A stretch of DNA of 64,000 bases, taken from positions 1 through 64,000 of the forward strand of contig JACQZZ010000042.1 in the NCBI GenBank assembly GCA_016213625.1, written 5' to 3'. This document shows, piece after piece, positions 1 to 8,508 of the stretch. The position numbers and the translations under genes were made by a program. How positions within the stretch are numbered: position 1 is the first letter of the stretch; each line of letters opens with the position of its first letter. The DNA comes from Actinomycetota bacterium (GTDB taxonomy: Bacteria; Actinomycetota; Acidimicrobiia; Acidimicrobiales; Ilumatobacteraceae). The notes beneath the pieces were generated by a model. It saw nothing but the letters and a program-made list of their open reading frames with translations. It was not told the DNA's origin and ran no database searches.

Positions 1-40
1 AGCGGCCCGACGAACCTTACTTCGTTGACCCTTGAGGCCC

Positions 41-1771
41 TCAGGCCGTGAAGCCCGCGGTACCGCAGTAGTAGTGACCGAGACCAGTGGCCTTGATGCC
101 CGTGACGTTGCTCGTGTACGCGTACAGCGAGTTGTAGAAGTACGGGATGACGTACGGGATGTCGGCGTTGGCGATGGTCTGGATGCGCGTCACCGGCTCC
201 TTGCGGTCCTCGAGCGTGAGGGCGGCCTGGTAGTCCTTCACCGCGGTGCGGAAGTCCTCGCTGATGTAGTGCGCGGAGTTCCATTCACCGGTGGAGTAGG
301 CCTTCACCAGGTACACGTCGGGCACGCCACGGTTGCCGTAGTCGACGATGCCGAACTCCTCGCCGCCGTCGCAGCCGGCGGGCTCGACCACGGAGTCGTA
401 CACCTTGCACCAACGGTCGTAGAAGGTGTCGGTGCTCTCGACGTTCAGCGTGATGTCCATGCCGATGTCCTTCAGCTGGCTCTGCATCAGCTCGGCCAAC
501 TGCGGGATCTCCTGCAGCTTCGGCGCGTGCATGGTGATGGCCAGGCCGGCCTTGCCCGCCTCTTCGAGGAGAGCCTTGGCCTTGTCGATGTCGCGCTCGC
601 GCTGGGGCTGGCTGCTGTCCCAGAACTCGTAGACCGGAGCGATCGGGTGGTCGTTGCCGAGATCGCCCTTGCCGCCGAGGGCGGTGTCGATGAGCGCCTG
701 GCGATCGAGGCCGAGGGCCACGGCCTCGCGGACCTTCACGTCGGTGAAGGTGCCTTCACGCACGTTCATCCACAGCTGACGGTGCGCTGCACCGCGGATG
801 GCTTCCACCGTGAACTTCGAGTCGTTCATGATGGCCTCGCCACCGATGACCGAGAACTGCACGATCACGTCGGCAGCGCCACCCTGCAGGCCGGTGACCT
901 GGGTGGAGATGTCGTCGGAGAAGATGAACTCGAGGGCATCGAGGTACGGCGTGCCGCCCCACCACTCGTCGTTGCGGATGAACGTGGCGCCGGTGGAGAC
1001 GTCGAACTTCTCGAGCTTGAAGGCGCCGGTGCCGTCGGGGCGCTTGTCGAGCGTGGTGCCCGCCTCGTAGTCGGCCGGGGTGATGACCGTCTGCGGGTTC
1101 CAGTGGCACACGTTGTAGGGGAACTGGCCGTCGGGGGCGTTCAGTTTCATCGTGACGGTGAAGTCGTCGGCGGCGGTGGTGGCGCCGGGCACGAGGTAGG
1201 CGGCGAGCTTGCCACCCTCCACTGCGAGGCGGTCCATCGTGGCCACCACGTCGGCGGCGGTGAAGTCGGCACCCGAGTGCCACTTCACACCCTGGCGGAG
1301 CTTGAACGTCCACTCGCTGCCGTCGGCGTTGGGCTCCCAGCTCTCGGCGAGCATCGGCGCGAGCGCCGCACCTTCGCCGGGGCCGCAAAGGTACTCGAAC
1401 GCGGTGACGACCGGCGTGTAGGCACCCAGGTTGTCCATCAGGATCGGGTCGAGTTCGCTGCCGGGGCGCTGCGAGGCGATACGGAGCGTGCCGCCCTGCT
1501 GGATGGCGCCCGGCGCGACGGTGGTGTCACCGCCGGCAACCGTGGTGTCGCCACCGGCCGCCGTGGTGTCCGAACCGCCCTGTGTCGTGGAGGTCTCGTC
1601 GTCGCTGCCGCAGGCGGCGAGGACGGAACCCATGAACGCGGCGCTGAGGCCCACGACGCTGCCGCGCACGAGGAAGCCGCGGCGAGACAGCGATCCGGCG
1701 GCCAAGTCGTCGATGACGTCCTGCTGGAGCGGGCCAACGCTGCCGCGAAGCTGGTCGAGCTTCTTTGTCAT
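41..1771 (-). CDS. Tat-exported ABC transporter substrate-binding lipoprotein, family 5 (DppA/OppA-like)
   Basis: This is a 576-residue extracellular solute-binding protein of SBP family 5 (peptide, nickel, opine and related importers). The N-terminus has a twin-arginine motif (SRRGFLV) about 30 residues in, a hydrophobic stretch, and a lipobox ending LAAC, so it should be a Tat-exported lipoprotein. A Thr/Gly/Ala-rich linker precedes the binding domain, which keeps the family block around KLRQGVKWHSG. The ATG at 1771 is preferred over one 12 nt upstream because GGGGGAAAG sits just ahead of it. Permease and ATPase genes are not in the window and would lie beyond the left edge. The ligand is unknown. 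Divergence from the MttB gene at 2150 suggests a methylated amine, which is inference only. Confidence 0.9.
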   Translation of the reverse strand: MTKKLDQLRGSVGPLQQDVIDDLAAGSLSRRGFLVRGSVVGLSAAFMGSVLAACGSDDETSTTQGGSDTTAAGGDTTVAGGDTTVAPGAIQQGGTLRIASQRPGSELDPILMDNLGAYTPVVTAFEYLCGPGEGAALAPMLAESWEPNADGSEWTFKLRQGVKWHSGADFTAADVVATMDRLAVEGGKLAAYLVPGATTAADDFTVTMKLNAPDGQFPYNVCHWNPQTVITPADYEAGTTLDKRPDGTGAFKLEKFDVSTGATFIRNDEWWGGTPYLDALEFIFSDDISTQVTGLQGGAADVIVQFSVIGGEAIMNDSKFTVEAIRGAAHRQLWMNVREGTFTDVKVREAVALGLDRQALIDTALGGKGDLGNDHPIAPVYEFWDSSQPQRERDIDKAKALLEEAGKAGLAITMHAPKLQEIPQLAELMQSQLKDIGMDITLNVESTDTFYDRWCKVYDSVVEPAGCDGGEEFGIVDYGNRGVPDVYLVKAYSTGEWNSAHYISEDFRTAVKDYQAALTLEDRKEPVTRIQTIANADIPYVIPYFYNSLYAYTSNVTGIKATGLGHYYCGTAGFTA

Positions 1772-1806
1772 TCTTTCCCCCATTGGTATGGAACGCGGCC
1801 CGTTTC

Positions 1807-1816
1807 GAACCGGTTC
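1807..1816. promoter_or_regulatory. Perfect palindrome GAACCGGTTC at the predicted transcription start
   Basis: This 10-bp perfect dyad overlaps the expected transcript start of the minus-strand solute-binding protein gene. Its position would suit a repressor site. No second copy was found, so it may be chance. Confidence 0.3.
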
Positions 1817-1822
1817 CGGGGC

Positions 1823-1851
1823 AGAGTAACCCGCAGGGACGCTCGGGTCAA
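1823..1851 (-). promoter_or_regulatory. Predicted promoter of the solute-binding protein gene
   Basis: On the minus strand a TTGACC hexamer (1846-1851) is followed after exactly 17 nt by TACTCT (1823-1828), a sigma70-type arrangement pointing at the start codon at 1771. The predicted transcript start falls near 1815. A perfect 10-bp palindrome, GAACCGGTTC (1807-1816), sits at that point and could be an operator. Confidence 0.55.
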
Positions 1852-2099
1852 CGACAGTTCAACCGAATATCGGTACGGTCGTTCTCACAATTCGCCCGAG
1901 CAGCAGCTGCGCGCGCACCTTGGAAATCTCCAGTACATGTCGAGTCCGGAACATGGTCGCTGACCTGCATGTTCGCATCGCCTGACCACGAGCCACCGGT
2001 GCGCCGACCACGGTTCCGGCGCTCGGATTCCGCACTGACGAACGTCGCTCGATCACGCGAGGCATCACACGTTCGATGCTGAGACTTCGCTTCATTCGT

Positions 2100-2113
2100 G
2101 GTACGATCGTTCC
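2100..2113. promoter_or_regulatory. GGTACGATCGTTCC element upstream of the first MttB gene
   Basis: The core ACGATCGT is a perfect 8-bp dyad, and the outer GG/CC also pair. The element overlaps the predicted -10 (TACGAT, 2102-2107), a repressor-like position. Nearly the same sequence occurs at 5828-5841 before formate-THF ligase, and a degenerate one, GGTACGGTCGTTCT, at 1872-1885. The binding protein is unknown. Confidence 0.45.
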
Positions 2114-2149
2114 AGGTTTGCGGCGGGGGCCGCAGTCGAGGAGGAACCC

Positions 2150-3697
2150 GTGTCCGAACCCCACTCGCCCAGCCGCGTCCGGTCGGGTCGCGCGGCGCGC
2201 CAGGCCTCCCGCAGCGCGCAGTCGAATCACCCCGCAGCCCCCGCGTTCATCACTCGCGAGATCCCTCCCTACGAACTGCTGAGTGAGGAGGGACTGGCAT
2301 CCGTGGTGGCGCACGCCGATCGCCTGCTCGCCGAGGTGGGCATCGTGATCCGCGACGACGCCGAGGCCCTCCAGTTGTTCCGCGACGCTGGTGCCACCGT
2401 GCGCGGCGACCTGGTGCGATTCGATCCGGGTCATGTCGAAGCGCTGTGTTCCACCGCACCCCGCGAGTTCACCCAACTGGCCCGCAATCCCAACAACTCC
2501 GTGCGCATCGGCGGAAAGCACGTGGTGCTGGCACCCGCCTACGGCTCACCGTTCGTGCACGACCTGGAGGCCGGTCGCCGGTACGGCACGCTGGCCGACT
2601 TCCAGAACTTCGTGAAGCTCGCGTACTCCACGCCGTACCTGCACCACTCGGGCGGCACGGTGTGCGAGCCCACCGACGTGCCGGTCAACAAGCGTCATCT
2701 CGACATGGTGTACGCCCACCTGCGGTTCAGCGACAAGGCCTTCATGGGCTCGGTGACGGCGCCAGAGCGCGCCGCCGACAGCATCCAGATGGCACGCATC
2801 GTGTTCGGCGGCGACGTGGTCGACTCGAACTGCGTCATCCTGGGCAACGTCAACGTGAACTCTCCCCTGGTCTGGGACGCCACGATGACGGGCGCACTGA
2901 AGACGTACGCACGTGCCAACCAGGCACCCGTGGTCGTGCCGTTCATCCTCGGTGGCGCGATGGGCCCGGTCACCAACGCAGGAGCGATCGCGCAGGCCCA
3001 CGCCGAGACACTCGTGGGCGTGGCGCTCGGACAACTCGTGCGTCCCGGGTCGCCGGTCATCTACGGCAACTTCCTGTCGTCCATGGCACTTCGCAGCGGC
3101 AGCCCCACCTTCGGCATGCCCGAGCCGGCGCTGGGCTCGCTGGTGGTGGGGCAACTCGCCCGCCGGGTGGGACTCCCCCTCCGGTGCTCCGGTGCGTTCA
3201 CCTCCTCGAAGCTCCCCGACGGCCAGGCGATGACGGAGAGCGCCGTCAGCTTCATCGCCGCGCTGCAGTGCGGGGCGAACTTCATCCTCCACTCCGCCGG
3301 GTGGCTGGAGGGCGCGCTGGCGATGGGGTACGAGAAGTTCATGCTCGACCTCGACCTCTGCGGCGCGGCGCACACGTACCTGAAGGGCATCTCGCTCGAA
3401 GAGGACCAGTTCGCCATGGACGCGTTCGCCGAGGTTGGCCCGGGCAAGCACTTCTTCGGGTCGCAACACACACTGCGCCACTACGAGACGGCGTTCTACG
3501 AGCCGCCGATCAGCGACAACAACTCCTTCGAGCAGTGGCGCGACGCAGGCTCGCTGTCGTCGGAGCAACGGGCCGCTGCGCTCTGGCGGCAGACGCTGGC
3601 CAACTACGAGGCACCGCCCATGGACGACGCCATCGACGAGCAACTGCAGGAGTTCGTCGCCCGCCGGAAGGCGGAGATGCCGGACCAGTGGTACTGA
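2150..3697 (+). CDS. MttB-family corrinoid methyltransferase (non-pyrrolysine), copy 1
   Basis: This 515-residue protein belongs to the trimethylamine methyltransferase MttB superfamily, which moves a methyl group from a quaternary or tertiary amine to Co(I) of a cognate corrinoid protein. The frame has no internal TAG, so it is the non-pyrrolysine type; characterised relatives of that type use glycine betaine, proline betaine or carnitine. The TIM-barrel region carries typical family blocks such as LADFQNFVKLAY and HHSGGTVCEP. It starts at GTG after a strong GAGGAGGAA site. Eight bp downstream lies a TMADH/N-methylproline-demethylase-like gene, so a substrate giving a secondary or tertiary amine product (for example proline betaine to N-methylproline) is plausible but inferred. 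No corrinoid protein is adjacent; the one at 29417 may serve it. Confidence 0.9.
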   Translation: MSEPHSPSRVRSGRAARQASRSAQSNHPAAPAFITREIPPYELLSEEGLASVVAHADRLLAEVGIVIRDDAEALQLFRDAGATVRGDLVRFDPGHVEALCSTAPREFTQLARNPNNSVRIGGKHVVLAPAYGSPFVHDLEAGRRYGTLADFQNFVKLAYSTPYLHHSGGTVCEPTDVPVNKRHLDMVYAHLRFSDKAFMGSVTAPERAADSIQMARIVFGGDVVDSNCVILGNVNVNSPLVWDATMTGALKTYARANQAPVVVPFILGGAMGPVTNAGAIAQAHAETLVGVALGQLVRPGSPVIYGNFLSSMALRSGSPTFGMPEPALGSLVVGQLARRVGLPLRCSGAFTSSKLPDGQAMTESAVSFIAALQCGANFILHSAGWLEGALAMGYEKFMLDLDLCGAAHTYLKGISLEEDQFAMDAFAEVGPGKHFFGSQHTLRHYETAFYEPPISDNNSFEQWRDAGSLSSEQRAAALWRQTLANYEAPPMDDAIDEQLQEFVARRKAEMPDQWY

Positions 3698-3705
3698 GCA
3701 ACACC

Positions 3706-5745
3706 ATGAACGACGATCCGCTCCTGCAGCCGTTCCAGCTGAAACACCTGACCTTGAAGAACCGGGTGATGAGCAGCGCCCACGAACCCGCCTACAGCGA
3801 GGACGGGCTACCCAAGGACCGCTATCGGGCGTACCACGTCGAGAAGGCGAAGGGCGGCATGGCGCTCACCATGACCGCCGGGTCCGCGGTGGTCAGCCCC
3901 GACAGCCCACCCGCGTTCGGCAACCTGCTCGCCTATCAGGACGAGATCGTGCCGTGGATCCGACGGCTCACCGATGGCGTGCACGAGCACGACTGCGCGT
4001 GCATGATCCAGATCACCCACCTCGGTCGCCGTGCCGGATGGGGCCAGGACGACTGGCTCCCCATCGTCGCCCCTTCGCGGCTGCGCGAACCTGCGCATCG
4101 CGGCCACCCGAAGGCCGCCGAGGTGTCCGACATCGAACGCATCGTCGGCCATTACGCCGACGCCGCCGAACGGATGCAGGCGGGTGGGATGGACGGCATC
4201 GAGATCGAGGCCTACGGGCACCTGTTCGACCAATTCCTGTCGCCGCACACCAACCACCGCACCGATGAGTGGGGCGGGTCGTTCGCGAACCGCCTCCGGT
4301 TCCCGCTCGCCGTGCTGCGGGCCGTGCGCGACCGAGTGGGGCCAGCGTTCATCGTGGGCGTGCGCATGGCGGTCGAGGAGTCGTTGCCCGACGGCCTCGA
4401 GTTGCCGGAGGGGCTCGCAGCGCTGCAGATCTACACGAACGAGGGCCTCGTGGACTTCGTCAACGTGGTCCGCGGCAACATCATCAACGACGTCACCCTG
4501 AACCACGTCATCCCCGTGCACGGCATGCCGTCGGCGCCCCATCTCGACTTCACCGGCATGGTGCGCGAGCACACGCAGTTGCCCGTGTTCCACGCGGCGA
4601 AGATCGACGACGTGGCCACCGCACGCCACGCCGTGCGGGAGGGCAAGGTCGACATGATCGGCATGACCCGCGCCCACCTCGCCGACCCCTACATCGTGCG
4701 CAAGATCCAACTCGGGCAGGAGTCCACCATTCGACCCTGCGTGGGTGCCACCTACTGTCTCGACCGCATCTACGTCGGCGGCGAGGCGCTGTGCATCCAC
4801 AATGCGGCCACCGGACGCGAGCTCCAGATGCCGCACGTCATCACGCCTGCCCCGAGCAGCAAGCGCGTCGTGGTGGTCGGGGCCGGTCCCGGTGGACTCG
4901 AAGCCGCTCGTGTCTCGGCCGAGCGCGGTCACGTCGTCACCGTGCTCGAGGCCATGCCGTGGGCCGGCGGCCAGCTGCGACTGGCTGCGCGAAACCCTCG
5001 CCGCCGCGACCTGCTGGGCATCGTGGAGTGGCGGGTGAGCGAACTCGACCGCCTCGGCGTGGACGTCCGCTATGACACGTTCGCCGATGCCCAGGTCATC
5101 CAGGTGTTGGATCCCGATGTCGTCATCGTCGCCACCGGCGCGCTCGCCCAGAACCCGTCGGTGGAGTCGGGCGAGTCGCTGATGATCAACGTCTGGGACG
5201 TGATCGGCGGCGACGCGTCGCCCACCGGCGAGGTCATCCTCTACGACGACGACGGCAATCACACCGCGATGACCGCCGCCGAGCTGCTGGTGCAGGCGGG
5301 AGCGCACGTCGAGATCGTCACCCCGGAACGCACCATCGGCATCGAGGTCGGTGGGATGAACATGGTCGGCTACAACCGGGCACTCAACGAGGCCGATACG
5401 CGCATCGCGCTCACGCGGCGGGTGCGCGCGATCTCGCGGCGAACCGACGGCAGGCTCGACGTCGAGATCGGCAGCGACCATTCCGAGGTGCGCCAGACCA
5501 GAGTGGTCGACGCCGTGGTGGGCGATCACGGTGCGGTGTCGAACGACGACCTGTTCTTCGAACTGGTCCCCGACTCGGCGAACTCGGGCGAACTCGATCA
5601 TCGAGCGTTCGTCGACGGTGGGCCACAGCAGCTGCGCACGAACCCGAACGGCACGTACCAACTGTTCCGCATCGGCGACGCCGTCGAGCACCGCAACATC
5701 CACGCAGCCATCTACGACGCGCTGCGGCTCTGCAAAGATCTTTGA
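3706..5745 (+). CDS. TMADH / N-methylproline-demethylase-like flavoprotein (NADH:flavin oxidoreductase family)
   Basis: This 679-residue protein has an FMN-binding old-yellow-enzyme barrel (about 1-370) followed by a dinucleotide-binding half with VVVVGAGPGG near residue 388, the architecture of trimethylamine dehydrogenase, 2,4-dienoyl-CoA reductase and N-methylproline demethylase. The cysteine cluster that normally holds [4Fe-4S] reads CVGATYC, then Cys 12 residues on: Cys345, Cys351 and Cys363 are present, but the position equal to TMADH Cys348 is Ala. The ATG lies 8 bp after the MttB stop with a weak ribosome site, suggesting translational coupling. The likely role is oxidative N-demethylation of the MttB product (inference). 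Confidence 0.85.
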   Translation: MNDDPLLQPFQLKHLTLKNRVMSSAHEPAYSEDGLPKDRYRAYHVEKAKGGMALTMTAGSAVVSPDSPPAFGNLLAYQDEIVPWIRRLTDGVHEHDCACMIQITHLGRRAGWGQDDWLPIVAPSRLREPAHRGHPKAAEVSDIERIVGHYADAAERMQAGGMDGIEIEAYGHLFDQFLSPHTNHRTDEWGGSFANRLRFPLAVLRAVRDRVGPAFIVGVRMAVEESLPDGLELPEGLAALQIYTNEGLVDFVNVVRGNIINDVTLNHVIPVHGMPSAPHLDFTGMVREHTQLPVFHAAKIDDVATARHAVREGKVDMIGMTRAHLADPYIVRKIQLGQESTIRPCVGATYCLDRIYVGGEALCIHNAATGRELQMPHVITPAPSSKRVVVVGAGPGGLEAARVSAERGHVVTVLEAMPWAGGQLRLAARNPRRRDLLGIVEWRVSELDRLGVDVRYDTFADAQVIQVLDPDVVIVATGALAQNPSVESGESLMINVWDVIGGDASPTGEVILYDDDGNHTAMTAAELLVQAGAHVEIVTPERTIGIEVGGMNMVGYNRALNEADTRIALTRRVRAISRRTDGRLDVEIGSDHSEVRQTRVVDAVVGDHGAVSNDDLFFELVPDSANSGELDHRAFVDGGPQQLRTNPNGTYQLFRIGDAVEHRNIHAAIYDALRLCKDL

Positions 5746-5778
5746 CTCGACGACGTCGAGGGCTGACCGCCGAGTCGT

Positions 5779-5795
5779 GTTCCGCATCGTGGATA
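5779..5795. promoter_or_regulatory. Degenerate copy of the GTTCC-N7-GGAAC operator
   Basis: GTTCCGCATCGTGGATA matches the consensus GTTCCRCNNNGYGGAAC at every fixed position except the last two. Its centre is 18 bp from that of the perfect copy at 5797-5813, the same spacing as the pair at 29365/29383. Confidence 0.5.
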
Positions 5796-5796
5796 A

Positions 5797-5813
5797 GTTC
5801 CACACAGCGGAAC
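5797..5813. promoter_or_regulatory. Palindromic operator GTTCC-N7-GGAAC upstream of formate-THF ligase
   Basis: GTTCCACACAGCGGAAC is a perfect dyad of 5-bp arms plus an inner C/G pair. It lies directly upstream of a plausible -10 (TATTCT, 5821-5826). The same pattern precedes the IclR gene (9532-9548) and the corrinoid operon (29383-29399). The IclR protein at 9585 is the best candidate to bind it, by inference from position. Confidence 0.65.
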
Positions 5814-5827
5814 GATGCGCTATTCTC

Positions 5828-5841
5828 GGGACGATCGTTCC
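5828..5841. promoter_or_regulatory. GGGACGATCGTTCC element upstream of formate-THF ligase
   Basis: This is the second copy of the ACGATCGT-centred element seen at 2100-2113. Here it lies just after the predicted -10, about 40 nt before the GTG start. The shared element suggests co-regulation of the first MttB gene and the C1-oxidation genes. Confidence 0.45.
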
Positions 5842-5879
5842 CTCAACGCGGAGGGATCGCCGTTCTGCAGGGGGTTTCC

Positions 5880-7577
5880 GTGTCCTTCCCGTCCGATCTC
5901 GAGATCGCTCGCGCCGCGTCGCTGGCACCGCTCACCGACATCGCCGCCAAGATGGGCATCGGCCCGCACCTGCTCGAAGCACACGGCGACGAGCTGGCCA
6001 AGATCAAGCTCGAGGCCATCGAGGAGCTCAGCGACCGGCCGAAGGCGAAGTACGTCGTGGTCACCGCCATCACCCCGACCCCCCTGGGTGAGGGCAAGAC
6101 CACCACCACCGTCGGCCTCGGCCAGGCCATGCAGCACATCGGCAAGAACGCGGTCATCAGCCTTCGCCAGCCGAGCATGGGCCCCACCTTCGGCATCAAG
6201 GGCGGCGCTGCAGGCGGCGGCTACAGCCAGGTCATCCCCATGGAGCTGCTGAACCTGCACCTCACCGGCGACTTCCATGCGGTCACCGCGGCACACAACC
6301 TGCTCTCGGCCATGGTGGACAACCACCTGCACCAGGGCAACGAACTGGGCCTCGACATCCACAACATCACGTGGCGGCGAGTGCTCGACGTGAACGACCG
6401 CGCCCTGCGCAACATCATCGTCGGCCTCGGCGGGAAGATGGACGGCGTCACCCGGCAGACCGGTTTCGACATCACCGCCGCGTCGGAAGTGATGGCCATC
6501 TTCGCCCTGTCCACCTCACTCGAGGACATGCGCGCCCGCATGGGTCGCATCGTGGTGGGCTACACCAAGGACGGCGATCCCGTCACCGCCAAGCAGCTGA
6601 AGGGTGCCGGCTCGATGGCCGTCATCATGAAGGAAGCGCTGAAGCCGAACCTGCTGCAGACGCTCGAGCACACGCCGGTCATCGTGCACGCCGGGCCGTT
6701 CGGCAACATCGCTCACGGCAACAGCTCCATCGTGGGCGACCTCATCGGCATTCGTGGTGGCGACTACCTCATCACCGAGGCCGGCTTCGGCGCCGACATG
6801 GGCGCAGAGCGGTTCTTCAACATCAAGTGCCGCACCTCCGGCATGGTGCCCGACGCCGCGGTCCTGGTGGCCACGGTGCGAGCCCTCAAGGCGCACAGCG
6901 GCAAGTTCAAGATCACCCCCGGCAAGCCGCTGCCCGCCGACCTGTTGGCCGAGAACCCCGACGACGTGCGCGCCGGTGCCGCCAACCTCATCAAGCAGAT
7001 CGAGAACGTGAAGGTGCACGGCGTGTCGCCCGTGGTGGCCATCAACGCGTTCCCCGGCGACTTCGCCAGCGAGCACCAGGCCATTCGCGAGATCGCCGAG
7101 AGCGTGGGCGCCCGCGTGGCCGTGTGCACGCACTTCAGCGACGGCGGCAAGGGCGCCATCGACCTGGCCCAGGCCGTGGTGGAGGCGTGCGACGAGCCGA
7201 GCAACTTCCAGTTCTGCTACGAGGACGAGGACTCGCTGAAGACCAAGATCGAGAAGGTCGCCACCAAGATCTACGGCGCCGCCAACGTCACCTACTCCGC
7301 CGCCGCCAACACCCAGTTGGCTCGGTACGAGAAGAACGGCTTCGGCAACCTTCCGGTGTGCATTGCGAAGACCCACCTCAGCATCAGCGCCGATTCGTCC
7401 CTGAAGGGTGCGCCCACCGGTCACACGGTGAACGTGCGCGAGGTGCGAGCCAGCGTGGGTGCCGGCTTCGTGTACCCGATCTGCGGCGACATGACCACGA
7501 TGCCGGGTCTCGGCTCGGCGCCCGCTGCGAGCATCATCGACTTCGACGAGCACGGCGTCATCCAAGGTCTCTCCTGA
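5880..7577 (+). CDS. fhs: Formate--tetrahydrofolate ligase
   Basis: This cytosolic enzyme interconverts formate, THF and ATP with 10-formyl-THF, ADP and phosphate. At 565 residues it is close to the usual 555-560. The ATP site is visible as TPLGEGKTTTTVGL around residues 65-80, and later blocks such as PTFGIKGGAAGGGYSQ and HAGPFGNIAHGNSS are typical. The GTG start is supported by GGGGGT a few nt upstream. With folD and metF in the window it would run in the direction that releases formate and makes ATP while methyl groups are oxidised, though the reaction is reversible. Four operator-like sites lie upstream. Confidence 0.97.
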   Translation: MSFPSDLEIARAASLAPLTDIAAKMGIGPHLLEAHGDELAKIKLEAIEELSDRPKAKYVVVTAITPTPLGEGKTTTTVGLGQAMQHIGKNAVISLRQPSMGPTFGIKGGAAGGGYSQVIPMELLNLHLTGDFHAVTAAHNLLSAMVDNHLHQGNELGLDIHNITWRRVLDVNDRALRNIIVGLGGKMDGVTRQTGFDITAASEVMAIFALSTSLEDMRARMGRIVVGYTKDGDPVTAKQLKGAGSMAVIMKEALKPNLLQTLEHTPVIVHAGPFGNIAHGNSSIVGDLIGIRGGDYLITEAGFGADMGAERFFNIKCRTSGMVPDAAVLVATVRALKAHSGKFKITPGKPLPADLLAENPDDVRAGAANLIKQIENVKVHGVSPVVAINAFPGDFASEHQAIREIAESVGARVAVCTHFSDGGKGAIDLAQAVVEACDEPSNFQFCYEDEDSLKTKIEKVATKIYGAANVTYSAAANTQLARYEKNGFGNLPVCIAKTHLSISADSSLKGAPTGHTVNVREVRASVGAGFVYPICGDMTTMPGLGSAPAASIIDFDEHGVIQGLS

Positions 7578-7605
7578 TGGTCGGGGCTACTCTGCAGGAG
7601 CGTTC

Positions 7606-8508
7606 ATGACTGTTCAACCCACCGGAGAGTTCGAGCGCACCCCGGGTGGTGCGGTGCTGATGGACGGCATCCGGCTGCGCGGCGAGATCATCGCCGGGCT
7701 GCGCGCCACCATCGAGGCCGCGGGTTCGCCGGCGGTGTGCCTTGCGACCGTGTTGGTGGGCGACGACCGGCCGAGCCAGTTGTACGTGGCCAGCAAGCGC
7801 AAGCTCGCCGGTGAGGCCGGGATGACCAGCACGCACGTCGAGCTGGCCGCCACCGCATCGCAGGCCGAGGTGGAGGCCGCGGTCGCGGCACTGGCCGCGG
7901 ATCCGAGCGTGCACGGCATCCTGTGCCAGTTGCCCCTTCCGGCAGGGTTGGACCCCGAGCCCGTGCTCGCGCTCATCCCGCCCGAGAAGGACGTCGACGG
8001 TCTCACCGAGCGTTCCATGGGACGACTCGTGCGGGGGCTTCCCGGGCACGTGGGCTGCACGCCACTCGGCGTGATGCGTCTGCTCGAGCGCTACGGCGTG
8101 GCCACCAGCGGCAAGCGGGCCACGGTCATCGGTCGGTCCACGCTCACCGGGCTCCCCCAGGTGTTGCTGCTGGGCCGTAAGGGTGTCGACTGCACGGTCA
8201 CGCTGGCCCACTCGCGCACGAGCGCTCAGGACATGATCGAGGTGTGCCGCGAAAGCGACATCATCGTCGCCTGCGCCGGGCAGGCGCGGATGATCACCGC
8301 CGCACACGTGAAGCCGGGTGCCGCCGTGGTGGATGTGGGCGTGTCACGGTCGGAAGCCGGCATCGTCGGCGATGTCGACTTCGACGCGGTGCAGGCCATC
8401 GCCGGTGCCATCACGCCCATGCCCCGTGGCACCGGCCCGATGACCATCGCGTGCTTGCTCGAGAACACGCTCGATGCGGCCCGCATGCTGGGAGCCTTCC
8501 CCGCGTGA
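7606..8508 (+). CDS. folD: Bifunctional methylene-THF dehydrogenase / methenyl-THF cyclohydrolase
   Basis: FolD oxidises 5,10-methylene-THF with NADP+ and hydrolyses the methenyl form to 10-formyl-THF. The protein is 300 residues, slightly longer than usual because of about 18 extra N-terminal residues; a second in-frame ATG at that point could be the true start, but AGGAG before 7606 favours the longer form. The catalytic Tyr60-x3-Lys64 pair is present (YVASK), as are GILCQLPLP, PEKDVDG and the Rossmann segment VIGRS. It lies 28 bp after fhs and overlaps the next gene by 4 nt, so the three are probably co-transcribed. Confidence 0.96.
   Translation: MTVQPTGEFERTPGGAVLMDGIRLRGEIIAGLRATIEAAGSPAVCLATVLVGDDRPSQLYVASKRKLAGEAGMTSTHVELAATASQAEVEAAVAALAADPSVHGILCQLPLPAGLDPEPVLALIPPEKDVDGLTERSMGRLVRGLPGHVGCTPLGVMRLLERYGVATSGKRATVIGRSTLTGLPQVLLLGRKGVDCTVTLAHSRTSAQDMIEVCRESDIIVACAGQARMITAAHVKPGAAVVDVGVSRSEAGIVGDVDFDAVQAIAGAITPMPRGTGPMTIACLLENTLDAARMLGAFPA

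Larger units (their letters stand above)
1772..2149. other. Divergent intergenic region between solute-binding protein and MttB genes
   Basis: These 378 bp contain no convincing gene. They hold the minus-strand promoter (1823-1851), the palindrome at 1807-1816, two copies of the GGNACGRTCGTTC element (1872-1885 and 2100-2113), and a possible plus-strand promoter: CTGAGA (2079-2084), 17 nt, TACGAT (2102-2107). A strong ribosome-binding site, GAGGAGGAA, ends 3-4 nt before the GTG at 2150. Confidence 0.6.

Noticed and set aside
2150-3697. Pyrrolysine (in-frame TAG) in the MttB homologues
   Set aside because: Neither MttB frame (also 34072-35631) contains an in-frame TAG, and no pyl genes are present in the window.
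3808-5928. Long minus-strand open frame (706 codons) opposite the TMADH-like gene
   Set aside because: Its translation is low-complexity, rich in Arg, Val, Asp and His, and it mirrors a well-supported gene; this is a high-GC antisense shadow.
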